This document shows positions 28,001 through 35,490 of a stretch of 64,000 bases of DNA, one piece after another. The position numbers were made by a program, and so were the translations under genes. Position 1 is the stretch's first letter. Each line of letters starts with the position of its first letter. Below the pieces are notes generated by a model. The model was not told the DNA's origin. It saw only the letters and a program-made list of their open reading frames with translations, and did not search any database. Where the stretch lies: NCBI GenBank assembly GCA_003513495.1, contig DOPM01000038.1:28164-92163 (forward strand). Reading direction: 5' to 3'. Source of the DNA: Desulfosporosinus sp. (GTDB taxonomy: Bacteria > Bacillota > Desulfitobacteriia > Desulfitobacteriales > Desulfitobacteriaceae).

Positions 28001-28398
28001 CCGGCATCCAAAGCCTTCTTGTATAAATAGGTGGTAATTTCGGCACCAAAACTCACATCAAAGACATAACGTACACCTAAACGGCGTAGGGCAGTTAGTA
28101 GTTGGGGAAACCATGGATGGTAATTAACTGCAGCAGCCGGCGCAACTAAGACACCAATAGCAACTCCAGCTGCTAGATCTTTCTGAAACTCCGGGAAATC
28201 ATCCACTCCATAACGCGCGAAATGACCCTTTTCGGCACATGCTCTAATACATTCGCCACAACCGATGCATAAATCGGAATTCACCGAAATGCCATCCACT
28301 TCTACCACATTGCAAAGTTTTACAGGGCAAACTCGAATACAGGCCAGACAATGCTGACATTTCGTTTTATCCACCCTGATGACTTCAGGCAAAACCAA
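25015..28398 (-). CDS. Sensory [FeFe]-hydrogenase-like / PAS / Hpt / CheA-like kinase / CheX fusion
   Basis: An 1127-residue multidomain protein. Residues 8-60: 2x[4Fe-4S] ferredoxin. Residues 78-365: [FeFe]-hydrogenase large-subunit domain with the four H-cluster ligand positions kept (C143 in QPCPAV, C192 in GPCLAKR, C304 and C308 in NCTHGC); the catalytic proton-relay Cys of TSCCP is replaced by Pro. Residues 400-430: a further four-Cys cluster (CASCGYGNC and C429). Coiled coil to 475; PAS about 480-600; Hpt with H658 (VHTFKGN); CheA-like HATPase (FRNAVDHG, DDGRGID, GRGVGL); residues 965-1127 resemble CheX/CheC phosphatase (ESANTILGN). The start is TTG with AAGGAG. This looks like a H2 or redox sensor kinase with a built-in phosphatase, not a catalytic hydrogenase. 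Confidence 0.85.
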   Translation of the reverse strand: MVLPEVIRVDKTKCQHCLACIRVCPVKLCNVVEVDGISVNSDLCIGCGECIRACAEKGHFARYGVDDFPEFQKDLAAGVAIGVLVAPAAAVNYHPWFPQLLTALRRLGVRYVFDVSFGAEITTYLYKKALDAGIKTPVIAQPCPAVVSYIETYHTDLVPYLAPTHSPSLDAAIWLKNQQEFRELKLAFLGPCLAKRREFHDPNTGGVIAYNVTFKSLTDYLEQQGIQLEQLEPSSFDTPEAERAVGYSQPGGLTDTFKRFGMKVRKADFPRVEGPREIYGKYLPELKEDIRCGRVPVLVDILNCTHGCNGGPAVSHTFSQYQMDLIMDDRKAEQIEKHQTLIKSDPQDVFQDFYRGLEATESRYLRRYSDKSFNRYLRSPSPEEEETIWQLMHKPTPEEQGINCASCGYGNCRDMMLAIYNDLNPVESCKYYLLKENERNLSQVQDLASEIEEQRDEIAAWNEVLEKTVAARTIALRNLLNNAGQGFLSFGPDLIMREEYSNECVRIFGGQIAGLKFDELIFPKDQEQRDFIESLFFEIFNHRDQQLREIYLPLLPTEVLINSKYINVEYKIIEDSGIEGAEVCMVILSDVTENRLLESQVEQERNLLKMVVKVIVNRIDFIQNIKDYQRFCTSGLPSILEESTTMEEKLAAIFRQVHTFKGNFSQLNMGIVVEHLHQLETEMTNFKNERGFNVDQQELKQLFNELELESWLQEDLAYLEQVLGPTLFTQEDELVISKIKLMEIEKRIETLLPPSECKLLIPELRRLRYKPLAELFNSFPDYVNRLADRFDKPVYPVMVAAEPIQIDPDSYKNVIKALVHVFRNAVDHGLENADERLEQGKEEYGRVSITISSNERYIIVGISDDGRGIDASAVRTKALAQGLLPEEQLLAASDEEIIQLVFVDGFSTKETVTDISGRGVGLAALKHEVTKLGGYPRVETVLGEGTTVYLYLPLENEDVWTLPVSDLLVPLLETTQGFLSEQIGLEVEPVDQTAIVRQNSLELNRKTALLAIRGAIECYFVLSVDDEVLRLMVRNYLMDDLQPGEEEEYMQDILGESANTILGNSVKYFPGLEELLIIDSPVALATEEALMRYKEAQIWSCQLQTSAGRFSLGLVVPPGTVGGRLVE

Positions 28399-28432
28399 TT
28401 TTCACTCACTCCTTCGATTAAATTTTAGACTT

Positions 28433-29800
28433 CTAGTCAAATATTGTTTTGTTCTTTCCGGAATTCTTGCCAATATAAAGGCGCTCATCGGCCAAATGAT
28501 ATAAACTTTCGTAGTTGTCCGCTTCCATAGGAAACTCGGCAACCCCAATGCTTATCCCCAGTTTAAATTCTTCAAGCCCCATACGTGCTTTTAATCGACT
28601 AATAACGTTTACAGCCTCGGGCCCTTTTTGCATATCCACCAGTACTAAAGAAAGTTCATCTCCCCCACTACGAGCAAGAATATCATTTTCGCGGATAAAG
28701 CTTTGAATGTTATTGGCAATGACGCACAAGGCTCGGTCTCCCGTTGGATGCCCGAGAGTATCATTCAGTATTTTGAATCCATCCAGATCAAGTAACAACA
28801 ATAGGAAACTTGAACCACGACGTTTTGTAGATGCCATTTCTGCCCGAAGTCGCTGACTAAACCCCTGTCGATTGAGTATCCCAGTCAAGGAATCGGTAGT
28901 AGCCATCTGCTCCAACCTCCGGCGCTGCCGGATGGTTTCTAAGGCCACGCCCAAACTACGGGCAAACGCTGCGAAAACTTCTTTCCTCGACTTCAGCTTG
29001 TTATCCTGAAAATCAAGCACCCATAGTTCTCCAATGATCCCGCTATTCGTCTCCACCGGCTGAATTAAGAGTTTTTGCCATTGAAAATCACTTTTGAGTC
29101 CGGGTCGAGAGGGAGAAAGAACGTATGATTCAGTTTGCTCATGCCCAGTGTAATTGTCCGGGTTTATCTGTATTTGATCAAAAACCCATTGCTCCCAGCC
29201 ATTATCTTTTTGCTTGAGGCGCCCGAAGGGGGCCTGTACCTTCCAGTTATTCTCATGCCGCATGAAGAAAAACCCTGCCTCGAGGTTTAAGACCATAGCC
29301 ATCTCTCCCGCTTCCTCCAACAACTCCGATTCTGTTTGGATTTGAACAAGAATTTCTGTTCCCCATAATAATAGATTTAAGTCCTTCTCTCTCTCCAGTG
29401 CGACTGCACGCATCTCGTGTCCAGATACGAGGGAGGCCACTAATGGACCTAGTTGATTAAGCCAGGTCATGGTGCTACTGTCATGGGACAGCTCATCATA
29501 GGAGAACAGTTCTAAAATGCCAAGTTCTTCTCCTAGGTGTCGCAAGGGGAAACTTAGGACATGTTTACAAGCAGCTTCTGCAAAATTATTTGAGTATTTT
29601 TCATTGGGTAAGACATTCGTACTTTTGGCTAGTAAGTAATATTTCTCAGATCGCACCACCCAAATAGCTGCCATTTGACAGCCAAACAACGTTACGCATC
29701 CCCGGACAAATGTCTTTAAGGCTTCTAACGAATTTGTTTGCTCATTGACAGTCTGGATTAATTCGGTAATATCCTCAACCTTTAATCCCTTCGTCTCCAT
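28433..29800 (-). CDS. GAF-GGDEF diguanylate cyclase, GGDEL variant
   Basis: A 455-residue soluble protein with one or two GAF-like domains (about residues 10-135 and 140-295) and a GGDEF domain (305-455). The active-site loop reads SGGDEL in place of GGDEF, and an RxxD inhibitory site (REND) lies five residues before it. GGDEL variants can still be active, so I call it a probable cyclase. The ATG has GGAGAGG upstream. It is the first gene of the operon leading into the hydrogenase-kinase fusion (33-base gap), so redox or H2 sensing and c-di-GMP are probably linked. Confidence 0.85.
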   Translation of the reverse strand: METKGLKVEDITELIQTVNEQTNSLEALKTFVRGCVTLFGCQMAAIWVVRSEKYYLLAKSTNVLPNEKYSNNFAEAACKHVLSFPLRHLGEELGILELFSYDELSHDSSTMTWLNQLGPLVASLVSGHEMRAVALEREKDLNLLLWGTEILVQIQTESELLEEAGEMAMVLNLEAGFFFMRHENNWKVQAPFGRLKQKDNGWEQWVFDQIQINPDNYTGHEQTESYVLSPSRPGLKSDFQWQKLLIQPVETNSGIIGELWVLDFQDNKLKSRKEVFAAFARSLGVALETIRQRRRLEQMATTDSLTGILNRQGFSQRLRAEMASTKRRGSSFLLLLLDLDGFKILNDTLGHPTGDRALCVIANNIQSFIRENDILARSGGDELSLVLVDMQKGPEAVNVISRLKARMGLEEFKLGISIGVAEFPMEADNYESLYHLADERLYIGKNSGKNKTIFD

Positions 29801-29852
29801 TTCCTCTCCACCTAACTATGTATTTAAAGACCTTACTCCTAACTTTGATACC

Positions 29853-29871
29853 ATGTATTGTCATTATACAT
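29853..29871 (-). promoter_or_regulatory. Possible promoter/operator of the GGDEF-hydrogenase-kinase operon
   Basis: A TATAAT hexamer on the minus strand lies inside a small inverted repeat (ATGTAT, 7 bases, ATACAT). The -35 is weak: TTTACA is present but only 14 bases away. This is tentative. Confidence 0.35.
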
Positions 29872-29944
29872 TAAAAAGTCCGTGTAAAATTCCTATTACA
29901 AAAAAATTCTTGGAATCTTCTATCTATTCTACATATGAAATTAC

Positions 29945-29999
29945 TTGACAATTTATTTAAAAGGCGTATTATTGTATTAAGTATCTAATACAATAATAC
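29945..29999 (+). promoter_or_regulatory. Promoter and 14-bp inverted-repeat operator of the GntR-ABC operon
   Basis: TTGACA at 29945-29950 and TATTAT at 29967-29972 are 16 bases apart. The -10 lies inside a perfect inverted repeat with 14-bp arms (GTATTATTGTATTA at 29966-29979, complement at 29986-29999) and a 6-base spacer. Placement over the -10 and start site, right before a YtrA-type GntR gene, strongly suggests autorepression. Confidence 0.8.
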
Positions 30000-30013
30000 A
30001 AGGGGTGATACCA

Positions 30014-30385
30014 GTGCCATGGGACTTAAAATCTGACAGACCTATTTACACCCAGTTGATTGAACAAATCGAGCTGATGATCTTCTCCGGGGCTTATCCC
30101 TTAGGATCAAAATTGCCTTCGGTACGGGATATGGCTCAAGAGGCCGCAGTAAACCCCAATACTATGCAGAGGGCTCTGGCGAAATTGGAGGAAGATGGCC
30201 TTATAATTACACACCGCACAAGCGGTCGTACGATTACGGAGGATGGGCAGATGATTCAAATAGCTAAGACGAAATTGGCTCAGGAGCAAATCTCGGAATT
30301 CCTAGAAAAAATGAAGTTAATGGGCTTTGAACAAACTGAGATCCTGACCATCATTGATAGTATGGTAAAGGAGATGAAGAAATGA
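30014..30385 (+). CDS. GntR-family (YtrA subfamily) transcriptional repressor
   Basis: A 123-residue regulator. An N-terminal winged helix-turn-helix (SDRPIYTQLIEQIE ... GSKLPSVRDMA ... VNPNTMQRAL) is followed by a short helical C-terminal tail of the YtrA type, with no effector domain. It probably represses its own operon through the adjacent palindrome, releasing it under cell-envelope stress as in B. subtilis YtrA. I use the GTG at 30014, with AAGGGG 8 bases upstream, over the GTG at 30005, which would abut that site. It overlaps the ABC ATPase start by four bases. Confidence 0.88.
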   Translation: MPWDLKSDRPIYTQLIEQIELMIFSGAYPLGSKLPSVRDMAQEAAVNPNTMQRALAKLEEDGLIITHRTSGRTITEDGQMIQIAKTKLAQEQISEFLEKMKLMGFEQTEILTIIDSMVKEMKK

Positions 30386-31080
30386 GCTCCATTTTAGAAT
30401 GTAAGTCCCTGACCAAAAAATTCGGAAGTAAAACAGCGGTGTCTGATGTTAACCTATCGATAGAACGCGGACAAATCGTTGGCCTTCTAGGACCAAACGG
30501 CAGCGGTAAAAGCACCATCATCAAGCTTGCCAATGAACTGTTGACTCCCACCAGTGGCACGATTCTCATTTCAGGTAAGGAACCCGGCGTCGAGACTAAG
30601 AAAATCGTATCTTACCTCCCAGAAAAGACCTATTTGAATGATTGGATGCGCGTTCACCAAATCATTGAGTTGTTCTCTGACTTCTATGATGATTTCAACC
30701 CCGGAAGGGCTTATGAAATGCTAAAAAGTCTCAATATTAATCCTAGTGACCGATTGAAAACTATGTCCAAAGGAACCAAGGAAAAAGTTCAGTTGATTCT
30801 TGTCATGAGCCGAGAAGCGGAACTTTATCTTTTGGATGAGCCTATTGGCGGAGTGGACCCGGCAGCAAGAGATTATATTCTCAAAACGATTATCAGCAAT
30901 TACAATGAGAAAGCTACGATAATTATCTCGACCCACCTCATTTCAGACATCGAGAATATCTTGGATTATGTGGTTTTTATAAATCAAGGGCAAGTGGTTT
31001 TGACCTCTTCCGTTGACGATATTCGAGATGAAAAAGGTAAATCCATCGATCTTTTATTCAGGGAGGTGTTCAAATGTTAA
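30382..31080 (+). CDS. ABC transporter ATP-binding protein (YtrB-like)
   Basis: A 232-residue ATPase with Walker A GPNGSGKST, a degenerate signature MSKGTKEK in place of LSGGQ, Walker B LYLLDEP and the H-loop STHL. It pairs with the permease encoded next. Short ATPases of this type coupled to a YtrA regulator respond to lipid-II-binding antibiotics in Bacillus, but that role is inferred here. AAGGAGATG precedes the ATG, which overlaps the upstream stop. Confidence 0.88.
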   Translation: MSSILECKSLTKKFGSKTAVSDVNLSIERGQIVGLLGPNGSGKSTIIKLANELLTPTSGTILISGKEPGVETKKIVSYLPEKTYLNDWMRVHQIIELFSDFYDDFNPGRAYEMLKSLNINPSDRLKTMSKGTKEKVQLILVMSREAELYLLDEPIGGVDPAARDYILKTIISNYNEKATIIISTHLISDIENILDYVVFINQGQVVLTSSVDDIRDEKGKSIDLLFREVFKC

Positions 31081-31874
31081 GTAAGCTTATAAAATACGAA
31101 GTTAAAGCTACTGGAAGAATATTTCTACCTCTATTCCTAGCTCTGATAGTGTTCGCAGGAATCACACGATTGTTTTCTACAATCGGTGTCGAGGAATGGG
31201 GCACTCCCGCAGTTATCAGCATGATTATCTATGTCATTATTATGGTGGGAATGTTCGTCATGACCTTTATTATGATGATTCAACGCTTTTATAAGAATCT
31301 GCTTTCTGATGAAGGCTACTTGATGCTTACACTTCCGGTAAAGCCCTGGAAACACATTGTTAGTAAACTTCTCGTATCCATCCTGTGGATGATAACCAGT
31401 GTATTCGCTGCTTTCATTTCAATTCTAATGATTGCTCTTAAAAAAGGAGACCTCACTAGAATCATTGTGGAGCTTGCCACGGTCTATGACCGAGCGTTTG
31501 AACAATTGGGGGCTTCGATCTACCTTTTGGCCTTTGAGATTATCCTTGGCATCTTTATCAGTTTAGCCTCGGGCATTTTGATCGTATATGCCTCAGTTGC
31601 CCTTGGTCACCTGTTCAACCAGCATAAAATGTTGGCCACCTTCGGAGCCTTCATTGTCCTAAGTACTCTTTCCCAAATCCTTTTCACAATCATCGGTTTG
31701 ATCCCAGGAACCTCCTATTTTTCTAATATCCATTTCTCCCCTAATGATTTCATTGGCTTCCAACAGGTCCTTCAATGGGCCTTTGCTCTAGGAATAGTTT
31801 TCAATGCACTCCTAGGCTCAGCTTACTTTGCGGTAACCAATTTTATTTTAAGTAAACGATTGAACTTGGAGTAA
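31074..31874 (+). CDS. ABC transporter permease, ABC-2 type
   Basis: A 266-residue membrane protein with six predicted helices, starting after a short cytoplasmic N-terminus (LSKLIKYEVKATGR). It overlaps the ATPase gene by seven bases, so the two are coupled. It resembles the permeases of small GntR-linked ABC systems of unknown substrate. GGAGGTG precedes its ATG inside the previous gene. Confidence 0.82.
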   Translation: MLSKLIKYEVKATGRIFLPLFLALIVFAGITRLFSTIGVEEWGTPAVISMIIYVIIMVGMFVMTFIMMIQRFYKNLLSDEGYLMLTLPVKPWKHIVSKLLVSILWMITSVFAAFISILMIALKKGDLTRIIVELATVYDRAFEQLGASIYLLAFEIILGIFISLASGILIVYASVALGHLFNQHKMLATFGAFIVLSTLSQILFTIIGLIPGTSYFSNIHFSPNDFIGFQQVLQWAFALGIVFNALLGSAYFAVTNFILSKRLNLE

Positions 31875-31875
31875 T

Positions 31876-31932
31876 GAGCGATAGCGAAGGATCTAGGGCT
31901 TAAGATTCTTCACTTCGTTCAAAATGACAAAA
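31876..31932. repeat. Degenerate member of the intergenic palindromic repeat family
   Basis: The string GCGAAGGATCTAG, then GATTCTTCACTTCGTTC and AAAATGAC, is a diverged relative of the core of the longer repeats near 55.03 and 63.27 kb. It lies between the permease stop and its terminator. Similarity is partial. Confidence 0.4.
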
Positions 31933-31947
31933 GCGCAGTGGATTTAA

Positions 31948-31990
31948 AACGGGTCCTTTCTTAACTGATTAAGAAAGGACCCGTTATCTT
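31948..31990 (+). terminator. Terminator of the GntR-ABC operon
   Basis: A 16-bp stem AACGGGTCCTTTCTTA ... TAAGAAAGGACCCGTT followed by ATCTTT. It is very stable. Confidence 0.85.
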
Positions 31991-32062
31991 TACGGTGTTC
32001 TTTATGGAGTTGTTACTTATGGTACAGATAGAGTATAGGTTTAACTTTGAAATTAACCGGTT

Positions 32063-33238
32063 CTACTTATTCTGATAATCCTTCGTGTCCACCGGAAGTC
32101 CCTTGGCTTTCAAGCGCATTTCCACAATCTCTTTGATGATGGAGTAGATAAGTACAAAAAGCGGTACTCCAATGATCAAGCCTATAAACCCAAAGAACTT
32201 ACCACCTACCAGGATTGCAAAGAGAATCCAGAACGAAGAGATACCTAGGGAATCTCCAAGGATTTTCGGCCCGATGACATTCCCATCTAGCTGCTGGATG
32301 ATAAAGATAATGAGCAGGAACCATAAGGCCATGACCGGCGATTCAAAGAAGATGATGATCACTGAAGGAATAGCTCCGATGAAGGGACCGAAGAAGGGTA
32401 TGATATTAGTTACAGTAACAATAAACGAAACCAGCAAAGTGTAGGGCATACCCACAACGGTTAGGATAATGAAGGTAATCAATCCGATAATCAATGAATC
32501 AAGGATTTTTCCACCAAGGAACTTACTGAAGATTTTTTGGGTTCGCCTTAAAAGCTCCAGGATTTTGTCTGCCAATGTCAGGCTAAAGATACTATAGTTA
32601 ACTTTCTTAGCCAAACTAATAAACCGATCTTTTTCTGCCAGCAGATAGATTGAGATGATGATCCCGAGGAAAATATTCCAAACTGAGAGGGCAGTATTTC
32701 GAAGGATGGATAGGGCTAAGGGTACCATATCTCCAGCGATAGCGCTGATAAAGACTGCCAGTTCGTCTAAACGATTATTAATGAAAGCCACGATTTCCGG
32801 AGGAAGAAGGATACCCTCCGATATATCTTTAACGTATTCCGTGGAGGAGCGAATATAGTCCGGGATGTTTCTGACAAGGCCAGTGATACTTGCCATGAGC
32901 TGCGGGAAAATAAAGGCGAGGAAAAGGTAAACAAGAAAACCGGCAGCTAGATAAGCCAGGAATAGGCATAGAATATGGAACTGGGATTCTTTCACACTTC
33001 TCATCCCTTGAACCTTGCCCAACTGTTTTTTGATGTAGACTAAGAAGAAGTTCACCAGATAGGCAATGACGAACCCGTAAATAAAGGGATAAAGAGCAGA
33101 AAAATAACTAGCTAATACTCGGGTGACGTTGTCCAGTCCCGACATAATAAGAAAGAACAGGATGCTAGACGCAATGACAATAAAGCTGTACATTGCGATA
33201 GTGGTGTATCTCTGATTCCAATCACATTTAATTCCCAT
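32063..33238 (-). CDS. AI-2E family transporter-like membrane protein
   Basis: A 391-residue protein with about eight hydrophobic segments. The C-terminal half carries the family hallmark FFGPFIGAIPSVIII and GKFFGFIGLIIGVPLF. The family includes the E. coli AI-2 exporter TqsA and Bacillus Na+/H+ or sporulation-linked members, so substrate cannot be assigned. The charged C-terminal tail is typical. It is monocistronic. The start is the ATG at 33238 with only a weak AGAG site. Confidence 0.85.
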   Translation of the reverse strand: MGIKCDWNQRYTTIAMYSFIVIASSILFFLIMSGLDNVTRVLASYFSALYPFIYGFVIAYLVNFFLVYIKKQLGKVQGMRSVKESQFHILCLFLAYLAAGFLVYLFLAFIFPQLMASITGLVRNIPDYIRSSTEYVKDISEGILLPPEIVAFINNRLDELAVFISAIAGDMVPLALSILRNTALSVWNIFLGIIISIYLLAEKDRFISLAKKVNYSIFSLTLADKILELLRRTQKIFSKFLGGKILDSLIIGLITFIILTVVGMPYTLLVSFIVTVTNIIPFFGPFIGAIPSVIIIFFESPVMALWFLLIIFIIQQLDGNVIGPKILGDSLGISSFWILFAILVGGKFFGFIGLIIGVPLFVLIYSIIKEIVEMRLKAKGLPVDTKDYQNK

Positions 33239-33528
33239 AATACTCTACATCCATTCTTCTTAAGACTATTATTGAGATAGAAACTAGAACCATGTTTCTT
33301 CAGCTTTCTCAACAATCTTATCTAAATATACCTTTTTCATCTATCATTGACAATAACTTTCCTACTGAAACAATTGGATCATATACATTCCCTAAATATA
33401 TACAGCATCACCTTATAAGCAACTGGCCGACAAAAGCACTAATATGGGTAATAATGATGATATAACATCAAACAGGGACCTGCCTCATAAAGGCCGTCCC
33501 CGTTTGAACTAGTCTTATTGGCATTTTT
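33239..33528. other. Intergenic region with the dpp operon terminator
   Basis: AT-rich, with no convincing ORF. The hairpin at 33468-33507 (TCAAACAGGGAC ... GTCCCCGTTTGA, one mismatch) follows the end of the peptide transporter operon and serves as its terminator. The AI-2E gene promoter must lie in the right-hand part near 33240-33340; I see no clear hexamers. Confidence 0.6.
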
Positions 33529-34497
33529 TTAGTCATACAAATGACAGGCTACCCAATGGTCAGGGGAAACCTCTCTTAGGGCCGGTGCATTTAGTTTGCA
33601 GCGATCTAACTCCTTAAAACAGCGGGAACAGAAGCGGCAGCCGGAGGGCGGATTAATGGGACTAGGCACATCCCCCTTTAAAATAATGCGTTCCTTTTTC
33701 TTCTCTGGATTAATGATTGGAATAGCGGAAAGCAAGGCTTGAGTGTAAGGGTTCAAGGGGTTGGCGTAAAGCTCCCTTTTCGGTGCTATTTCCATGAGCT
33801 TACCTAAATACATAACGCCCACTCGGTCACTGATGTGTTTGACAACGTTTAAACCATGAGCGATAAACAGGTAGGTAAGCCCGAATTCTGCCTTTAAATC
33901 ATCGAGCAAGTTTAATACTTGGGCCTGAATAGAAACATCCAAGGCGGAAACCGGTTCATCGCAGACGATTAACTTGGGCTCCACTGCCAAGGCACGAGCG
34001 ATACCCACACGCTGCCGCTGACCGCCAGAGAACTCATGGGGATAGCGATTGCGTTGGTGCCTTGCCAGGCCCACACAGTTTAACAGATAGATGACACGCT
34101 CTTCTACTTCACTGGGCGGTAACAGATTATTAATGATGATGGGTTCAGCGATGATATCCCCAATAGTCATTCTTGGATTTAAAGAAGCATAAGGATCCTG
34201 GAAAATCATCTGGATATCCTTACAATAGGATCGGCGCTGCTTTTTATTCAGGGCAGACAGTTCCTTACCCTCAAAAAATATCTTTCCGCTTGTTGGGCTA
34301 TACAGATCAACAAGTATTTTACCTAGGGTTGTTTTTCCACAGCCGGATTCGCCGACCAGACCAAAGGCCTCTCCTTTTTTAATGGTAAAGGACACTTCAT
34401 CAACTGCCTTTAAAACGGAAAGAGGTTTACCGAGAAAATTGGTTTCAATGGTAAAATGTTTGGAAAGGTCTTGAACTTTCATCAATACTTCATTCAT
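33529..34497 (-). CDS. dppF: Dipeptide/oligopeptide ABC transporter ATPase, DppF/OppF type
   Basis: A 322-residue ATPase with Walker A GESGCGKTT, signature FSGGQRQRVGIARAL, Walker B LIVCDEP and a C-terminal oligo/dipeptide domain with the Cys-rich CRFCSRCFKELDRC, the [4Fe-4S]-like motif seen in this family. It powers peptide import together with the DppD-type ATPase. Last gene of the operon; its ATG overlaps the previous stop by four bases. Confidence 0.9.
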   Translation of the reverse strand: MNEVLMKVQDLSKHFTIETNFLGKPLSVLKAVDEVSFTIKKGEAFGLVGESGCGKTTLGKILVDLYSPTSGKIFFEGKELSALNKKQRRSYCKDIQMIFQDPYASLNPRMTIGDIIAEPIIINNLLPPSEVEERVIYLLNCVGLARHQRNRYPHEFSGGQRQRVGIARALAVEPKLIVCDEPVSALDVSIQAQVLNLLDDLKAEFGLTYLFIAHGLNVVKHISDRVGVMYLGKLMEIAPKRELYANPLNPYTQALLSAIPIINPEKKKERIILKGDVPSPINPPSGCRFCSRCFKELDRCKLNAPALREVSPDHWVACHLYD

Positions 34498-35477
34498 TTT
34501 ACGTTCAGTTCCCCTTCCTTGGCTTCATATAAAAAGCAACGCACTTTATGTCCATTGATTTCTTGCAATTTCGGTACTTCCTTGGTGCAGCGGTCCATGC
34601 AGCTGTCACAGCGATCGGAGAAGGAACAGCCTGAGGGCATGTTCAAAGGATTAGGTACCATACCTTTAATCATATATAACCGTTCATCACTCTCATCATC
34701 GATTTGAGGAATGGATTTCAGCAAACCCACAGTGTAAGGATGCAGAGGTTGAGCAAACAGGCTCTTAACGTCGGCTTCCTCTACAATTTTTCCGCAATAC
34801 ATTACGATGACGCGGTCAGCTGCCTCGGAAACAACACCTAAATCGTGAGTGATAAGCAGAACAGCCATATTAAACTTTTCCCGCATGCGATAAAGCAATT
34901 CTAAAATTTGGGCTTGAATGGTTACATCCAGAGCCGTTGTAGGTTCATCAGCAATTAACAGTTCTGGGTCGCAGGAAAGTGCCATGGCTGTCATAACCCT
35001 CTGGCGCATTCCGCCGCTCATTTGGTGGGGATAGTCATTAGCACGTTCTGCCGGGGAAGGGATGCCCACCGTATCGAGCATTTCGACCGTGCGTGCCAGT
35101 GCATCTTTTTTGGAAATGTTCATATGAGTCATGATGTTTTCCATGATCTGATCTTTGATGCGCCAAACCGGATTTAAGGACGTCATCGGTTCTTGAAAAA
35201 TCATAGAAATCTGATTACCCCGGATTTTTTGCAGTTCTTTTTGGCTCATCTTGTTTAAGTCTTGAGATTTAAAGTTAATCTCTCCGCCGGCAACCCTGCC
35301 CGGTTTCTGCAAAAGTCCCATAATGGAGAGGGATGTTACGCTTTTTCCGGAGCCTGATTCGCCAACGATGGCCAAAATCTCACCCTTATCTATGGTAAAA
35401 CTGATATCATCGACTGCCGTTACAGTACCACGTTTCAGTTTGAATTCCGTTCTTAAATTTTTAACTTCCAGCAACAT
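34494..35477 (-). CDS. dppD: Dipeptide/oligopeptide ABC transporter ATPase, DppD/OppD type
   Basis: A 327-residue ATPase with Walker A GESGSGKS, signature MSGGMRQRVMTAMAL, Walker B LLIADEPTTALDVT and the C-terminal CSFSDRCDSCMDRC motif. I start it at the ATG at 35477 (AAGGTGGTG upstream) over the GTG codons at 35489 and 35486, which overlap that site. It sits 13 bases after dppC. Substrate could be dipeptides, oligopeptides or nickel, because these sequences do not discriminate. Confidence 0.9.
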   Translation of the reverse strand: MLLEVKNLRTEFKLKRGTVTAVDDISFTIDKGEILAIVGESGSGKSVTSLSIMGLLQKPGRVAGGEINFKSQDLNKMSQKELQKIRGNQISMIFQEPMTSLNPVWRIKDQIMENIMTHMNISKKDALARTVEMLDTVGIPSPAERANDYPHQMSGGMRQRVMTAMALSCDPELLIADEPTTALDVTIQAQILELLYRMREKFNMAVLLITHDLGVVSEAADRVIVMYCGKIVEEADVKSLFAQPLHPYTVGLLKSIPQIDDESDERLYMIKGMVPNPLNMPSGCSFSDRCDSCMDRCTKEVPKLQEINGHKVRCFLYEAKEGELNVK

Positions 35478-35490
35478 CCTATTCACCACC

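Noticed and set aside
25015..28398. A catalytic [FeFe] hydrogenase
   Set aside because: The proton-relay Cys of the first H-cluster motif is replaced by Pro and the protein is fused to kinase modules, pointing to a sensor.
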